Shown in pieces: positions 8,411 through 16,608 of a DNA stretch of 64,000 nt; positions within the stretch are counted from its first letter, which is position 1; each line of letters begins with the position of its first letter. The stretch comes from Acidobacteriota bacterium (lineage in GTDB: Bacteria > Acidobacteriota > Terriglobia > Acidiferrales > UBA7541), in NCBI GenBank assembly GCA_021832085.1, contig JAKBLM010000009.1:44796-108795 (forward strand), in the 5' to 3' direction. Below the pieces are notes generated by a model, which had not been told where the DNA came from, did not search any database, and saw only the letters and a list, made by a program, of their open reading frames with translations. The translations under genes and the position numbers were made by a program.

Positions 8411-9477
8411 CAGGTTCGTCCTCCCGCCACCAGCCGCGCCTGTGCGTGTGCGCGATAGACGAAAGCGAGAATCTCGGCAACCGCCGTATAGAGTGTTGCC
8501 GGAATCGCTTGGCCCACTGGCACGGTCTTGTAAAGCGCCCGCGCGAGCGGCCGGTTCTCAACGATTGGGATCTCCCGCCACCGGGCCAGCTCCTTGATCT
8601 TTTGCGCCAGCAGGTTCCGGCCCTTGGCCACCACTACCGGCGCCGCCATCTCTTCGGGCCGGTATTCGAGGGCGACGGCGTACTCAGTCGGATTGGTCAC
8701 GACCACGGTCGCGCGCTCGACGTCGCGCGCCATCCACCGCCGCCGCATCTCCCGCCGCACCCGCCGCACCCGTCCGCGAATCTCCGGATTCCCTTCGGAG
8801 TTCTTCATATCGTCCTTGACTTCCTGCTTGGTCATCCGCAGCGAGCGCTCGTGGGTAAACCACTGAAACGCGTAATCGACCCCGCCCCAGAGCACCATTA
8901 CCAGCGACGCCTTCCAGGAAATCTCGAAAATCAGCCGCATGGCCAGCTGCAGCAGCGCCCGGGGGCTTATCCAGGAGTCGTGAAGGAAAACCGGCCAGTC
9001 GCGCACGAAGATGTCGAAGGCCAGGTAGCAAACCACCGCGAAGGGGATCAGCGATTTCAGCGTTTTGCTCAGCCCGGCCGGCGAAAACAGGTTCTTGATG
9101 TTCGTCGCGGGATTCAGCCGGTTCCAGTTGAAGGCCAGCGGTTGACCGCTCACCAGCACGCCGCCTTGCGCGAAGGAAAGGAAAACGGCAGCGAGCCAGG
9201 CCAGCGCCATCGCCGGCAACGCCGCCCGCACCACCGCCAGCGCCGTGGTCGTATAGGCCGCATTCCCGGTCCACGATGGCAGCGCCGCCGATTCCACCAT
9301 GCCGCCGAACAGCCGGCCCCAGGCCCCGAGGATCTCCCCCCGCTGCCAGCCGGCCAGCGCCACCACCGCCAGCACCGCGAAGGCGCCGACTAGGTCCCGG
9401 CTGCGGGTCACCTGGCCGCCCTCGCGCGCTTTCTGCCGTCGCCTGGGTGTCGGTTGCTCGGTGCGGTCTTCGCTCAC
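8410..9477 (-). CDS. flhB: Flagellar export switch protein FlhB with NPTE instead of NPTH
   Basis: A 355-residue protein with four membrane helices and a cytoplasmic domain that switches export from rod/hook to filament substrates. The start is GTG at 9477. The N-terminal EQPTPRRRQKARE motif is typical. At residues 262-265 the autocleavage loop reads NPTE where almost all homologues have NPTH. Asn262 and Pro263, between which the chain is cut, are retained, but the histidine is a glutamate (codon at 8683-8685). The rest of the domain (APVVVAKG, PLARALYKTV) is normal, so the gene is not decaying. Whether cleavage still occurs is open. Confidence 0.94.
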   Translation of the reverse strand: MSEDRTEQPTPRRRQKAREGGQVTRSRDLVGAFAVLAVVALAGWQRGEILGAWGRLFGGMVESAALPSWTGNAAYTTTALAVVRAALPAMALAWLAAVFLSFAQGGVLVSGQPLAFNWNRLNPATNIKNLFSPAGLSKTLKSLIPFAVVCYLAFDIFVRDWPVFLHDSWISPRALLQLAMRLIFEISWKASLVMVLWGGVDYAFQWFTHERSLRMTKQEVKDDMKNSEGNPEIRGRVRRVRREMRRRWMARDVERATVVVTNPTEYAVALEYRPEEMAAPVVVAKGRNLLAQKIKELARWREIPIVENRPLARALYKTVPVGQAIPATLYTAVAEILAFVYRAHAQARLVAGGRT

Positions 9478-9490
9478 GCTCGCAGTTCCC

Positions 9491-10261
9491 CTAATGGACC
9501 AGGTGCAGGATTTGCTCGCTGGTCACGATCGCCACGAAAAACCGGCTCTGCAGGTAGCTCGGCCAGAGCGCCACCACCCCGACCATCAGCAGGTAGCCGA
9601 GCAGCTGCTTCACCGAGAGTCCGACCAGCAGCACCGGCACCTGCGGCGAAATCCGGCTCAGAAAGCTGAGCGCCAGGTCCACGGCCATCGTCGCCACCAG
9701 CACCGGTGCGGCGATCTCCACGCCGATCACCCACATCGATTCGGCCACGCGAAACAGCTCCCGCACCGCCGGCAGCCCCACCGCGACCGTCCCCACCGGC
9801 ACCAGCCGAAAGCTCTGCGCGAGCGCCAGCAGCATCCAGTGGTGCACGTTCAACTGGAGGAAGATCAGCACGGCGATCGTTTGGTAGAAGACCGAGAGCA
9901 CCGGCGAGGTCGCGTTCGTCTGCGGATCGAACATGTTTTCGAGCGCAAAGCCCATCTGCACGCCGGCCACCTCGCCTGCTAGCTGAAACCCTTCGAACAC
10001 GAACTGCACCGAGAGCCCCATCAGCAGCCCAAGCGCCGCCTCGCCAAGCGCCGTCGCCAGCCAGCCGCCGGCCGTCAGCGGGAGCGATTGCTGCGGATAA
10101 CTGGGCACCAGAAGGATCGTGATCGCGACGGTGAGCCCTGCCTTCACCCTGGCCGGAAAGGCGCGGTTGCTCAGGAAAGGAGCGAATGCCATCAGTCCGC
10201 CGACCCGCAGGCCCACAAAGAGCGCGGGAAAGAAAAATCGTCGGACGAGCGTCGAAACCAC
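9491..10261 (-). CDS. fliR: Flagellar export protein FliR
   Basis: A 256-residue membrane protein of the FliPQR export pore. Six hydrophobic segments and the conserved EGFQLAGEVAGVQMGFALENM region identify it. The start is GTG at 10261, chosen because AAGGAG lies seven bases upstream; no in-frame ATG is better placed. fliQ ends 15 bases before it and flhB begins 13 bases after it, so it is inside the long export operon. Confidence 0.93.
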   Translation of the reverse strand: MVSTLVRRFFFPALFVGLRVGGLMAFAPFLSNRAFPARVKAGLTVAITILLVPSYPQQSLPLTAGGWLATALGEAALGLLMGLSVQFVFEGFQLAGEVAGVQMGFALENMFDPQTNATSPVLSVFYQTIAVLIFLQLNVHHWMLLALAQSFRLVPVGTVAVGLPAVRELFRVAESMWVIGVEIAAPVLVATMAVDLALSFLSRISPQVPVLLVGLSVKQLLGYLLMVGVVALWPSYLQSRFFVAIVTSEQILHLVH

Positions 10262-10276
10262 GGTCTCCTTGCATCC

Positions 10277-10546
10277 TTAACGGACAAACGGGTGAAAATT
10301 GGAGAAAAGCTGCACGGTGAAATCGACCATGTGCTCGAGCATCCAGGGCATCAGCAGAAAAGTGATCACGCCGACCGCCGCCAGCCGCGGCACCGTCGAA
10401 ACCGTCGGCTCCTGCAGCGAGGTCATCGCCTGCACGATGCTGATCACCAGGCTGATCACCATCGCCGCCGCCAGGATCGGCGCCGAGATCCAGAACGAGG
10501 CCTCGAGCGCCAGCCGCGAAAGATGCACTACCATCTCAGCCGTCAT
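10277..10546 (-). CDS. fliQ: Flagellar export protein FliQ
   Basis: An 89-residue protein with two membrane helices, the smallest component of the FliPQR export pore. It shows the family pattern of a first helix followed by the loop QAMTSLQEPTVSTVPRL and a second helix ending FLLMPWM. The length is exactly that of the family (about 89). It lies between fliP and fliR with short gaps on both sides. Confidence 0.93.
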   Translation of the reverse strand: MTAEMVVHLSRLALEASFWISAPILAAAMVISLVISIVQAMTSLQEPTVSTVPRLAAVGVITFLLMPWMLEHMVDFTVQLFSNFHPFVR

Positions 10547-10555
10547 CGCCGCTCC

Positions 10556-11299
10556 TCAATAGAAACTCTTCATCAGCGAGCCCATCACCAGGCCCCAGCC
10601 GTTCACCGACACGAACAGCAGAATCTTCAGCGGCGTCGAAATCACCACCGGCGGCAGCTGCAGCATCCCGATCGAAGTGGTCACAGAGGCGACCACCATG
10701 TCGATTACCAGGAACGGCAGAAACAGCACCGCTCCGATCTGGAATCCCGTCTTCAGCTCCGAGAGCAGGTAGGCTGGGGCCACCACTCGCATGGGCAGGT
10801 CGGCTGGCGTTTTCGGCCGCGGCAGATGCGCCAGATTCACGAACAGCGCCAAGTCCGACTCTCGCGCGTAGTGCAGCATGAAGTCCTTCACCGGCACGGC
10901 GCCCCGCTCGACCGCCTGCCAGGGCGTGATCGATCCCTGCTCGAGCGGCACCACGGCCGCTTTCTGGATCTGCGCGCAGACCGGCGCCATCACGAAGTAG
11001 GTCAAGATCAGGGCCAGCCCTACTAGCGTTTGGTTGCTCGGCGTTGTCTCGGTGCCGATCGCCTGCCGCAGGAAATGGAAGACGATGAGGATCCGGACGA
11101 AAGGCGTCATCGCCAGCAGGATTGCGGGCAGCAACGTCAGCACGGTGAGGACCAGCAGAATTGTCCATGGCAAGGAAACCCCGCCGTCGATGTGGATCAG
11201 CGCCGCGCCGCCCCGGCCCAAAGGGGCTGCCGCCAGCGGCACCGCCGCTCCCCAGCCTTCGCCCCCCGTAAGAAGTCGAAACGCGGTGCCCAGCATCAC
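10556..11299 (-). CDS. fliP: Flagellar export protein FliP
   Basis: A 247-residue export-pore protein. After a poorly conserved N-terminus come the hallmark segments MTPFVRILIVFHFLRQAIGTE, YFVMAPV and LLSELKTGFQIGAVLFLPF. The C-terminal helices end in WGLVMGSLMKSFY. The start ATG at 11299 overlaps the stop of fliO as ATGA. The N-terminal ~40 residues could be a cleaved signal segment, as in other FliP proteins. Confidence 0.95.
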   Translation of the reverse strand: MMLGTAFRLLTGGEGWGAAVPLAAAPLGRGGAALIHIDGGVSLPWTILLVLTVLTLLPAILLAMTPFVRILIVFHFLRQAIGTETTPSNQTLVGLALILTYFVMAPVCAQIQKAAVVPLEQGSITPWQAVERGAVPVKDFMLHYARESDLALFVNLAHLPRPKTPADLPMRVVAPAYLLSELKTGFQIGAVLFLPFLVIDMVVASVTTSIGMLQLPPVVISTPLKILLFVSVNGWGLVMGSLMKSFY

Positions 11300-11619
11300 C
11301 GGCCCCTCTGTCCGACAGATACCAGCGCCGCACCGCCGCCTGCTACTTCGTCACTGGCTTCGCCGAGTGGCGCCAGCAGGGAAATCGCTTGCGCCGTCGC
11401 CGCCACCAGAAATTCCTGGCGGTCGCATTCGACGATCGCGACCAGCCGCCGCTCGCCGAGCGAGAGCGTTTCCCGAAGTCGCAGCCTCCGATCCCGGCGG
11501 ATCTTCAACCGACCGAGCGGCGTGCGATGAAGCGCGCGCCGCAGCCCGCTGAGGAAAACGGTGAAGAAATCGGTACCGTTGCCGCGCCCGGCTTCCAGCT
11601 CTGCCACCGCTCTCCGCAT
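11296..11619 (-). CDS. fliO: Short FliO-like export protein
   Basis: A 107-residue protein in the fliO slot between fliN and fliP. The central stretch from about residue 45 (RLRLRETLSLGERRLVAIVE) to LVAATAQAISLLAPL matches the FliO C-terminal beta domain, in which a small basic protein surface assists FliP assembly. FliO usually starts with a membrane helix; none is seen here, and the N-terminus is polar with only a weak hydrophobic patch (FFTVFLSGL). The ATG at 11619 overlaps the fliN stop as TGATG and its end overlaps fliP as ATGA, so it is translated with them. The name rests on position plus domain similarity. Confidence 0.7.
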   Translation of the reverse strand: MRRAVAELEAGRGNGTDFFTVFLSGLRRALHRTPLGRLKIRRDRRLRLRETLSLGERRLVAIVECDRQEFLVAATAQAISLLAPLGEASDEVAGGGAALVSVGQRGR

Positions 11620-11912
11620 CAGGCGAACTCCGTGACGCGCACTGCCAGACCCTCGCCCACCACTTCGAACTCGGCCCAGCCGACCAGTTCCTTGTTGACG
11701 ACGAGCGGCACGTCGGTGCTCTGGGCCCAGTCGGTCTCGATCACCGAGCCCGGATTCAGCCGGAGCAGGTTGCCCACGGTGAAGAGCGGCACACGCAATT
11801 CGACTGTCAGCCGGCAGGGAAACTGTTCGACCCGCTGCCACATCGCTTCTTCGCTCACCGCCGTCTCGGCCGCCGGTGTCGACACTTGGAGCGCACTCGC
11901 TGCTTGGGCCAT
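11619..11912 (-). CDS. fliN: Flagellar switch protein FliN
   Basis: A 97-residue protein that is almost entirely a SpoA domain: VELRVPLFTVGNLLRLNPGSV, then VPLVVNKELVGWAEFEVV and a final LAVRVTEF. It forms the lower ring of the C-ring and helps deliver export substrates. The start at 11912 follows fliL by only two bases. The family consensus QLGRT-like turn before the central glycine is replaced here, so it is somewhat diverged. It coexists with the longer SpoA protein at 3647-4504. Confidence 0.88.
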   Translation of the reverse strand: MAQAASALQVSTPAAETAVSEEAMWQRVEQFPCRLTVELRVPLFTVGNLLRLNPGSVIETDWAQSTDVPLVVNKELVGWAEFEVVGEGLAVRVTEFA

Positions 11913-11914
11913 CG

Positions 11915-12403
11915 CTACCTCTGCACCAGGAAATCGGTGAAATAGACTTGCCGAACACCGAGCTTGGGAACCCGCCGGTCGAGTGCGTTGATCAGGTTCC
12001 GTTTCAATTGCATTTTGCCTGCCGGGGTCAACAGATCGGATGAATGGCAAGTCGTCATCACCGCGAGGATCGTATCGCGGATCTCCGGCACCGGGACCTT
12101 CTGGTCGCCGTCTTCCCCTTTCGAGACCGGTCCGGTGACACCTAGGTCGATGCTGACTTTCAGGTAGGCGTCGCGGTCGGTATCGGCCAGATTGACGATG
12201 AACTTGTTCAGGTGAACCAGGGTGAGCGGCGCCGTCGGCGCGGGTCCAGATGCGGCCGCCTTGCGGGAGAAGAAGTGCCAACCGAGCGCGCCGCCGGCGG
12301 CCAGCAGTAATAGGCCGAGCGCCAGCAGCAGGATCTTCTTGCTCGATCCTTTTTTCGGCGTGGCCGTTTCGTTTGCAACTTCGGGAGTCTTTTCGTTTGT
12401 CAC
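11915..12403 (-). CDS. fliL: Flagellar basal-body-associated protein FliL
   Basis: A 162-residue inner-membrane protein that surrounds the stator units. A lysine-rich N-terminus is followed by one membrane helix (about residues 25-43) and a periplasmic domain with FIVNLADTDRDAYLKVSIDL and the C-terminal FTDFLVQ, all typical of FliL. The start is a GTG at 12403; no ATG is available. It is the first gene of the operon running to 2764. The sigma54-like element just upstream would leave a leader of only about six bases, which is unusually short. Confidence 0.92.
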   Translation of the reverse strand: MTNEKTPEVANETATPKKGSSKKILLLALGLLLLAAGGALGWHFFSRKAAASGPAPTAPLTLVHLNKFIVNLADTDRDAYLKVSIDLGVTGPVSKGEDGDQKVPVPEIRDTILAVMTTCHSSDLLTPAGKMQLKRNLINALDRRVPKLGVRQVYFTDFLVQR

Positions 12404-12418
12404 GGCGACCAGCAGAGG

Positions 12419-12434
12419 AGCAATCGACGCACCA
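12419..12434 (-). promoter_or_regulatory. Candidate sigma54 promoter of the fliL operon
   Basis: The minus strand reads TGGTGCG TCGA TTGCT against the consensus TGGCACG N4 TTGCW, with GG and GC ten bases apart. The predicted start near 12409 is only six bases before the GTG of fliL, which weakens the call, but the element is in the right gap and orientation and resembles the other three elements in this cluster. Confidence 0.6.
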
Positions 12435-12617
12435 AACCGCTGGTTAAGGAAGCATCACCGCCCGCCGCTGAGACCTGCCGGCAAACTGCTGAACCCCCTC
12501 TGCTTATCGCGCAGTTCCTGTCGCGCCCGCGCGCGGCCCGTTCTCGCCCGACTCGCCAAGTCGGTCGGCCGAGATTTCTCGGAATCCTTTCATGAAGATC
12601 CTCTAAGGCGCGAGTGG

Positions 12618-12653
12618 CTCCACCCCTCGCCGTTGCCTGCGCGAGGAGCGGAG
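12618..12653 (-). terminator. Possible terminator hairpin after flgE
   Basis: Twenty-odd bases beyond the flgE stop the minus-strand transcript could fold into a hairpin with CCTCGC pairing GCGAGG and an outer CTCC/GGAG pairing. No T run follows, so it would not be a classic intrinsic terminator; it may simply be a stable 3-prime end. Confidence 0.3.
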
Positions 12654-12675
12654 TGACCCGCTGGGTGGGAGAGAC

Positions 12676-13914
12676 CTATTGCTGCATGGCGATGGCGTCC
12701 TGTGTCACCTGGTCGAGTGTCGTCACCACGCGCGAGTTTGCCTGATAACCGCGCTCGGCCAGAATCAGCTGTGCAAATTCGGTGGCGATGTCGACGTTCG
12801 ATTGCTCGAGCGAGCCGCCCGCCAGCGTTCCGCGCCCGCCGGTATTGGGTGCGCCGATGTTCGGCTGGCCCGAGGAAAGGCTGGCGATGAACTCATTTGA
12901 CCCGTTCCGGACCAGCCCCTGCTCGTTCGAAAACGAAGCCAGCGCGATCTGTCCGAGCGGGAGGGTCTGGCCGTTGCTGAAGATTCCCTGAATGGTCCCG
13001 TCGCTTTGGATGTTGAAATTCACCAGCGTGCCGCTGGCATAGCCGTCCTGCTGCGTCAAGGAGGTGGTGGAAGGCGAGCTGACCTGGGTAACGATCGGGG
13101 AGTTGTTGGCACCGTAGAGATCCCAGTTGAAGTTCAGGTTGCTTGCTCCGTCAGCCAGCCCGCTGATCGTGATGCCGGTGACGTTGCCGGTCGGCGAAGT
13201 CAGCTGTCCGTTGCCGTTGAAAGTTAGGTTGCCCGTGGCGATCGAAACGGGATTGCCCGTCTGTCCCACATCGGCCGCTGGAATGTCGGCCTCGTAGCTC
13301 CAGCTGTTTGCCACGGTTTTGGTGAATGTGAAAGTGAGCACATGCGTGTCCCCCAGCGAATCGTAGACGGTGACTGGTGTGTCGAAGGTGTCGCCTACCG
13401 CCGCGTTCGAGTTCAGGTTTAGCCCGAGTTGCAGATTCGCGGTCGCTTTGGGTGGACTCACTGAGCCGCTGGGAATCGCAATTGGGGCGAGTGTCTGGTT
13501 GGCGTTGATCGTGCCGTTGATAGCGGGGTAGCCGAGTACGACGCTTCCATCCGGCGTCAGCAGATCGCCGTTGGCGCCCACGGTGAAATTGCCGGCCCGC
13601 GTGTAAGCGCGCATCCCGTTGTTGTCGACCACGAAGAAGCCGTTACCTTGGATTGCCACATCGGTGGGTACGCCGGTCGACTCGATGCCGCCCTGCGTGA
13701 ACAACGCCGGGATCGAGCCCACCGTAGTGCCGACGCCGACCTGCACCGGGTTGCCGTCGCCGCTCGTGCCGATCTGCTGGTAGAAGAGATCCTGAAATTG
13801 CGGCTCGGCCGCCTTGTAACCAACCGTGTTCAGATTGGCCAGATTGTTCGAAATCACCGAAAGGGCCTGCGACTCGGCGTCGAGGCCGGAAAGCGCCGTC
13901 GAAAACGATGGCAT
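12676..13914 (-). CDS. flgE: Flagellar hook protein FlgE
   Basis: A 412-residue hook subunit. The N-terminus MPSFSTALSGLDAES with NNLANLNTVGYK and the C-terminus with the SNVDIATEFAQLILAERGYQ motif form the coiled-coil D0 domain shared by axial proteins. IQGNGFFVV and YTRAGNFTV mark the D1 region, and the centre is a serine/threonine-rich D2 domain. The length is typical for hook protein. It is the third gene of the fliK-flgD-flgE unit and starts 12 bases after flgD. The next gene downstream belongs to a separate operon. Confidence 0.95.
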   Translation of the reverse strand: MPSFSTALSGLDAESQALSVISNNLANLNTVGYKAAEPQFQDLFYQQIGTSGDGNPVQVGVGTTVGSIPALFTQGGIESTGVPTDVAIQGNGFFVVDNNGMRAYTRAGNFTVGANGDLLTPDGSVVLGYPAINGTINANQTLAPIAIPSGSVSPPKATANLQLGLNLNSNAAVGDTFDTPVTVYDSLGDTHVLTFTFTKTVANSWSYEADIPAADVGQTGNPVSIATGNLTFNGNGQLTSPTGNVTGITISGLADGASNLNFNWDLYGANNSPIVTQVSSPSTTSLTQQDGYASGTLVNFNIQSDGTIQGIFSNGQTLPLGQIALASFSNEQGLVRNGSNEFIASLSSGQPNIGAPNTGGRGTLAGGSLEQSNVDIATEFAQLILAERGYQANSRVVTTLDQVTQDAIAMQQ

Positions 13915-13926
13915 AACGCTCCTCTC

Positions 13927-14274
13927 TTATTGCGAAATTCCCGCCGCCCGATCCGGCGCGGCATTGGCCGATGTCGAGGAACCCGGCGAGGGCTGCGCCT
14001 GTGAACCCTGCAAGCCCTGGTCGAGGTCCTGCTTGATCCCGATCAGCTCGTTCAGGCTCCCGAACTGCGCCATCTCTCCGACGAACTGGTTGGGATCGAC
14101 CGGATTGAGCGGATCCTGGTACTGCAACTGCGCGGTCAGGATCGTAATGAAATCCTGGGTGTTCAATTGCGTTCCGCCCAGTCCCAGGTTGCTGTTGTCG
14201 GTGCCGGAGTTCGTTGTCCCGCCGGTTGTCGTGTCCGAAACGACCGGGTTTGGCGTGATAGGTAGTGTAACCAT
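13927..14274 (-). CDS. flgD: Short hook-capping protein FlgD
   Basis: A 115-residue version of the hook cap scaffold. The diagnostic segment QDFITILTAQLQYQDPLNPV followed by FVGEMAQFGSLNELIG is the conserved FlgD N-terminal domain. Full-length FlgD is usually above 200 residues with a C-terminal FlgD-Ig/Tudor domain; that part is missing here and the chain ends in a proline/serine-rich tail. The ATG at 14274 has AAAGGAA upstream and is preferred over the one six codons earlier. There is no sign of a frameshift in the 12 bases before flgE, so the short form seems genuine. Confidence 0.85.
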   Translation of the reverse strand: MVTLPITPNPVVSDTTTGGTTNSGTDNSNLGLGGTQLNTQDFITILTAQLQYQDPLNPVDPNQFVGEMAQFGSLNELIGIKQDLDQGLQGSQAQPSPGSSTSANAAPDRAAGISQ

Positions 14275-14294
14275 GCGTTCCTTTCCGAGCACCG

Positions 14295-16277
14295 CTAGAC
14301 GCGGACGCTCAACCTTCCTTCCCGGTAGAGGCCGGGCGCCGAGCTTGTCGTCGCCTCCTCTGCCGCCGAGGGACTTTGCTCTGCCGGCGCGGTTGCCGAC
14401 CAGGATCCGGATGTCGCCTGCCGGTTCGCGGCGCTGTCGCTATTGCCGCCGTGTGAACCGCCGGTGGGGTTGCCGGCTGGATTGCCGGCGTTTCCGGCGC
14501 CACTCCAGACGATGTCGATCCGCTCGACTTGCAGGTCGTGGTCACTGAGCGCCTGGTGGAGCGCGGGCACCGCGTTCGAAAGCAGACAGTGCGTATCGGG
14601 TCGCGCGGCGGTGATCGTTGTCGCCACGCGGTTTCCCGCCGCCCACGTGCGCAGTTCGAGCGAACCGAGTGTCTCGGTCTGCATCTGAATGCGCATCTCC
14701 GCCTGGTTGGCGCGTCCGATGATTTGGGCGTTGCTCACGGCGGCGATTCCGGTGTCGGCAGCGGCTGGCGGACCGGCGTCTCTGTGCGCGGCAATCGTTG
14801 CGGGAGCGAAATCGGTCGAGGGCGCGCCGCCCTGTCCGGCAGGCGTGGCTGGATGGGGTTGGTTCATGGCCGCGCCACCGGTCGCGTTCAGCGCAGCAGT
14901 GGCCGAGTTGGGCGCGGTCACGTGGTTGACGGCGGTGGGAGTGCTCGCGGACGATCCGGAGGCCGCTACGGTCGTTCCGCTGGCTGCGTTGGTGCTCGGC
15001 GTCTGTCTCTTACCGGCATCCGGTACATGGGAATTTTCGTCTTCACCGCGGGAATGGGCATTCGAGCCTTGCTGTGCGGTCGAACCTGCGTCTTCGACCG
15101 CTGGCACGGCTGTCGGAGCGGGGTCATTCGCCCGGGGCGTTGCGACCGTCTTTGCTTGCGTGGTCTTCGGTGTCGCGTTTTCCGCTTGTCTGGAGTTCAG
15201 AACGGGATTCCCTCCGTTCCGTTGGTGCTCGAGTCCTTTGGCCGCCGGTTTGTCGCCGGTGGCCCGGCGGAGCGTGGTGGCGACAGCCATTCTCGCCACG
15301 GTTGCGGCCGCCGCCTGGGCAGAGGCTGCTGTCTCGGGTCCGGCTTGCGACGTGATAGCGGCCGGTCCCTCGGCCGGCATCGAATCGGCGGACATGCTTC
15401 CGATCGTGCTCTTGCTCGCGGAACTGGGTCCCAGTGTCGCTTTTGCCGCGAAAGGGGAGCGCGTTGCTGGCGGGGAATCGTCTCCACCAGTTGCGGCCCT
15501 CGTGCTCGTCGCCGTTGCCGTTGTTGCCTCTGCCACCATGACAGCCTTTACCGGTAGTGCGGCGTTTGCCAACTCAAGGGGATCCTCAGGATCCTTCGGA
15601 GTGGCTTGAGCTGTGGCGCTGCTGGCGGCGAAGCTGACATCCGCCGCTTCGGCCGAAGCGGTTGTCCGCGGCTCGGCAGCGCCCGCGGCGCTGACGCGTG
15701 TTGATGTCACGGCACCCGCGGCAAGCGCGGCCGTTCCCGTGGTGCTACCGCCAGTCGTCACGCTGGAGCCGTTAATTTTGCTGCTGACAGCCACGCCGGT
15801 TTGCAATGTGGTGCTCGGACTGCGCTCACTCCGCGCGATCGGGACGCTCGGCACAGCGCTGGACGGCGCCGGTTGCGCCGTCACGGTTGCCGCGGCGCAG
15901 ATCGTCGTGCCTGGGAGTCTCGGTTTGCCGCCTCTGGATTCTTTCTTGTTTTCGCTGGCAGTTGGTGCGAGCGAATTTGGATGCCTGACGGGCGACGTCT
16001 TTTGCTCTGCCACAAGACAGTCCCCATTCCCGTCCGCCGCGGCCGAGCCGTCGCCGGCGTCTTTTCCCGTCCCCGCGTTTGCCGGGGGATTCTGGACCGA
16101 AGTGCCGCTTTGGGTCGGCCGATTTTGCATGTTCGAGCAAACCTGGCGCAGCACTTCTCGAAATGGCGGGATGGCCTGCGAGCCCGCATCGCCACGGGGA
16201 TCCGCCAGCCCCCCAGAGCTCGCGGCGCTGCTCGCCGCTCCTGTTGTGCTGAAGCTCGTTAGGAGACTCGCTGCCAT
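14295..16277 (-). CDS. fliK: Flagellar hook-length control protein FliK
   Basis: A protein of about 660 residues. Most of it is low-complexity, rich in Ala, Thr, Ser and Gly, as expected for the extended ruler part of FliK. Near residues 540-610 lies the Flg-hook domain, including RIQMQTETLGSLELRTW and the following ALHQALSDHDLQVERI helix, which interacts with FlhB to switch export specificity. It is the first gene of the fliK-flgD-flgE unit. An ATG at 16289 lies at or before the transcription start predicted from the sigma54 element, so I use the ATG at 16277; neither has a clear ribosome site. Because its partner FlhB has an altered cleavage motif, the pair is of interest. Confidence 0.85.
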   Translation of the reverse strand: MAASLLTSFSTTGAASSAASSGGLADPRGDAGSQAIPPFREVLRQVCSNMQNRPTQSGTSVQNPPANAGTGKDAGDGSAAADGNGDCLVAEQKTSPVRHPNSLAPTASENKKESRGGKPRLPGTTICAAATVTAQPAPSSAVPSVPIARSERSPSTTLQTGVAVSSKINGSSVTTGGSTTGTAALAAGAVTSTRVSAAGAAEPRTTASAEAADVSFAASSATAQATPKDPEDPLELANAALPVKAVMVAEATTATATSTRAATGGDDSPPATRSPFAAKATLGPSSASKSTIGSMSADSMPAEGPAAITSQAGPETAASAQAAAATVARMAVATTLRRATGDKPAAKGLEHQRNGGNPVLNSRQAENATPKTTQAKTVATPRANDPAPTAVPAVEDAGSTAQQGSNAHSRGEDENSHVPDAGKRQTPSTNAASGTTVAASGSSASTPTAVNHVTAPNSATAALNATGGAAMNQPHPATPAGQGGAPSTDFAPATIAAHRDAGPPAAADTGIAAVSNAQIIGRANQAEMRIQMQTETLGSLELRTWAAGNRVATTITAARPDTHCLLSNAVPALHQALSDHDLQVERIDIVWSGAGNAGNPAGNPTGGSHGGNSDSAANRQATSGSWSATAPAEQSPSAAEEATTSSAPGLYREGRLSVRV

Positions 16278-16296
16278 GGTGATCGTCACTGGCTAT

Positions 16297-16312
16297 TGCA
16301 CTTCCGACGCCA
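16297..16312 (-). promoter_or_regulatory. Sigma54 (-24/-12) promoter of fliK-flgD-flgE
   Basis: The minus strand reads TGGCGTC GGAA GTGCA; GG and GC are ten bases apart and the -12 half is identical to that of the flgF and kinase promoters. The predicted start near 16286 lies just in front of fliK, giving a leader of about nine bases to the ATG at 16277. Confidence 0.68.
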
Positions 16313-16608
16313 ATTGCTGCACAGGTGGGCCGGCGCGCGCGGCCGTGGCAAGTGCTTGCAAAGACGAGGGCTGCGCGCGACCCCATCTGCTGTTCGCGAT
16401 CGCGCACCGTTCCTGAATCGCCGAGGCGGGCAATTCTTGCCCGGCAATGGGCAAGAAACGGTATCGCGCCCGCGCTTCACGAAATATCTCGGACGGAAGA
16501 TGGTGGAAAGAAAGAGGGAAAAACGGAGCACGAAACCGAGCTGTGCCGGAACGAGTCTGCAGGAAGAGAAGGCGAAATCCGATACAGCGGCGGCTCAGCG
16601 GAGAATTA
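16313..16608. other. Gap between fliJ and fliK
   Basis: Roughly 300 bases with no recognisable gene on either strand. The left part holds the sigma54 element just described. I see no strong terminator for the fliJ end of the upstream operon, so read-through into fliK is possible. Confidence 0.5.

Noticed and set aside
12560..12590. Short hairpins (CGACT/AGTCG and CCGAGA/TCTCGG) before fliL
   Set aside because: Stems of five or six bases without a T run are expected by chance at this GC content.
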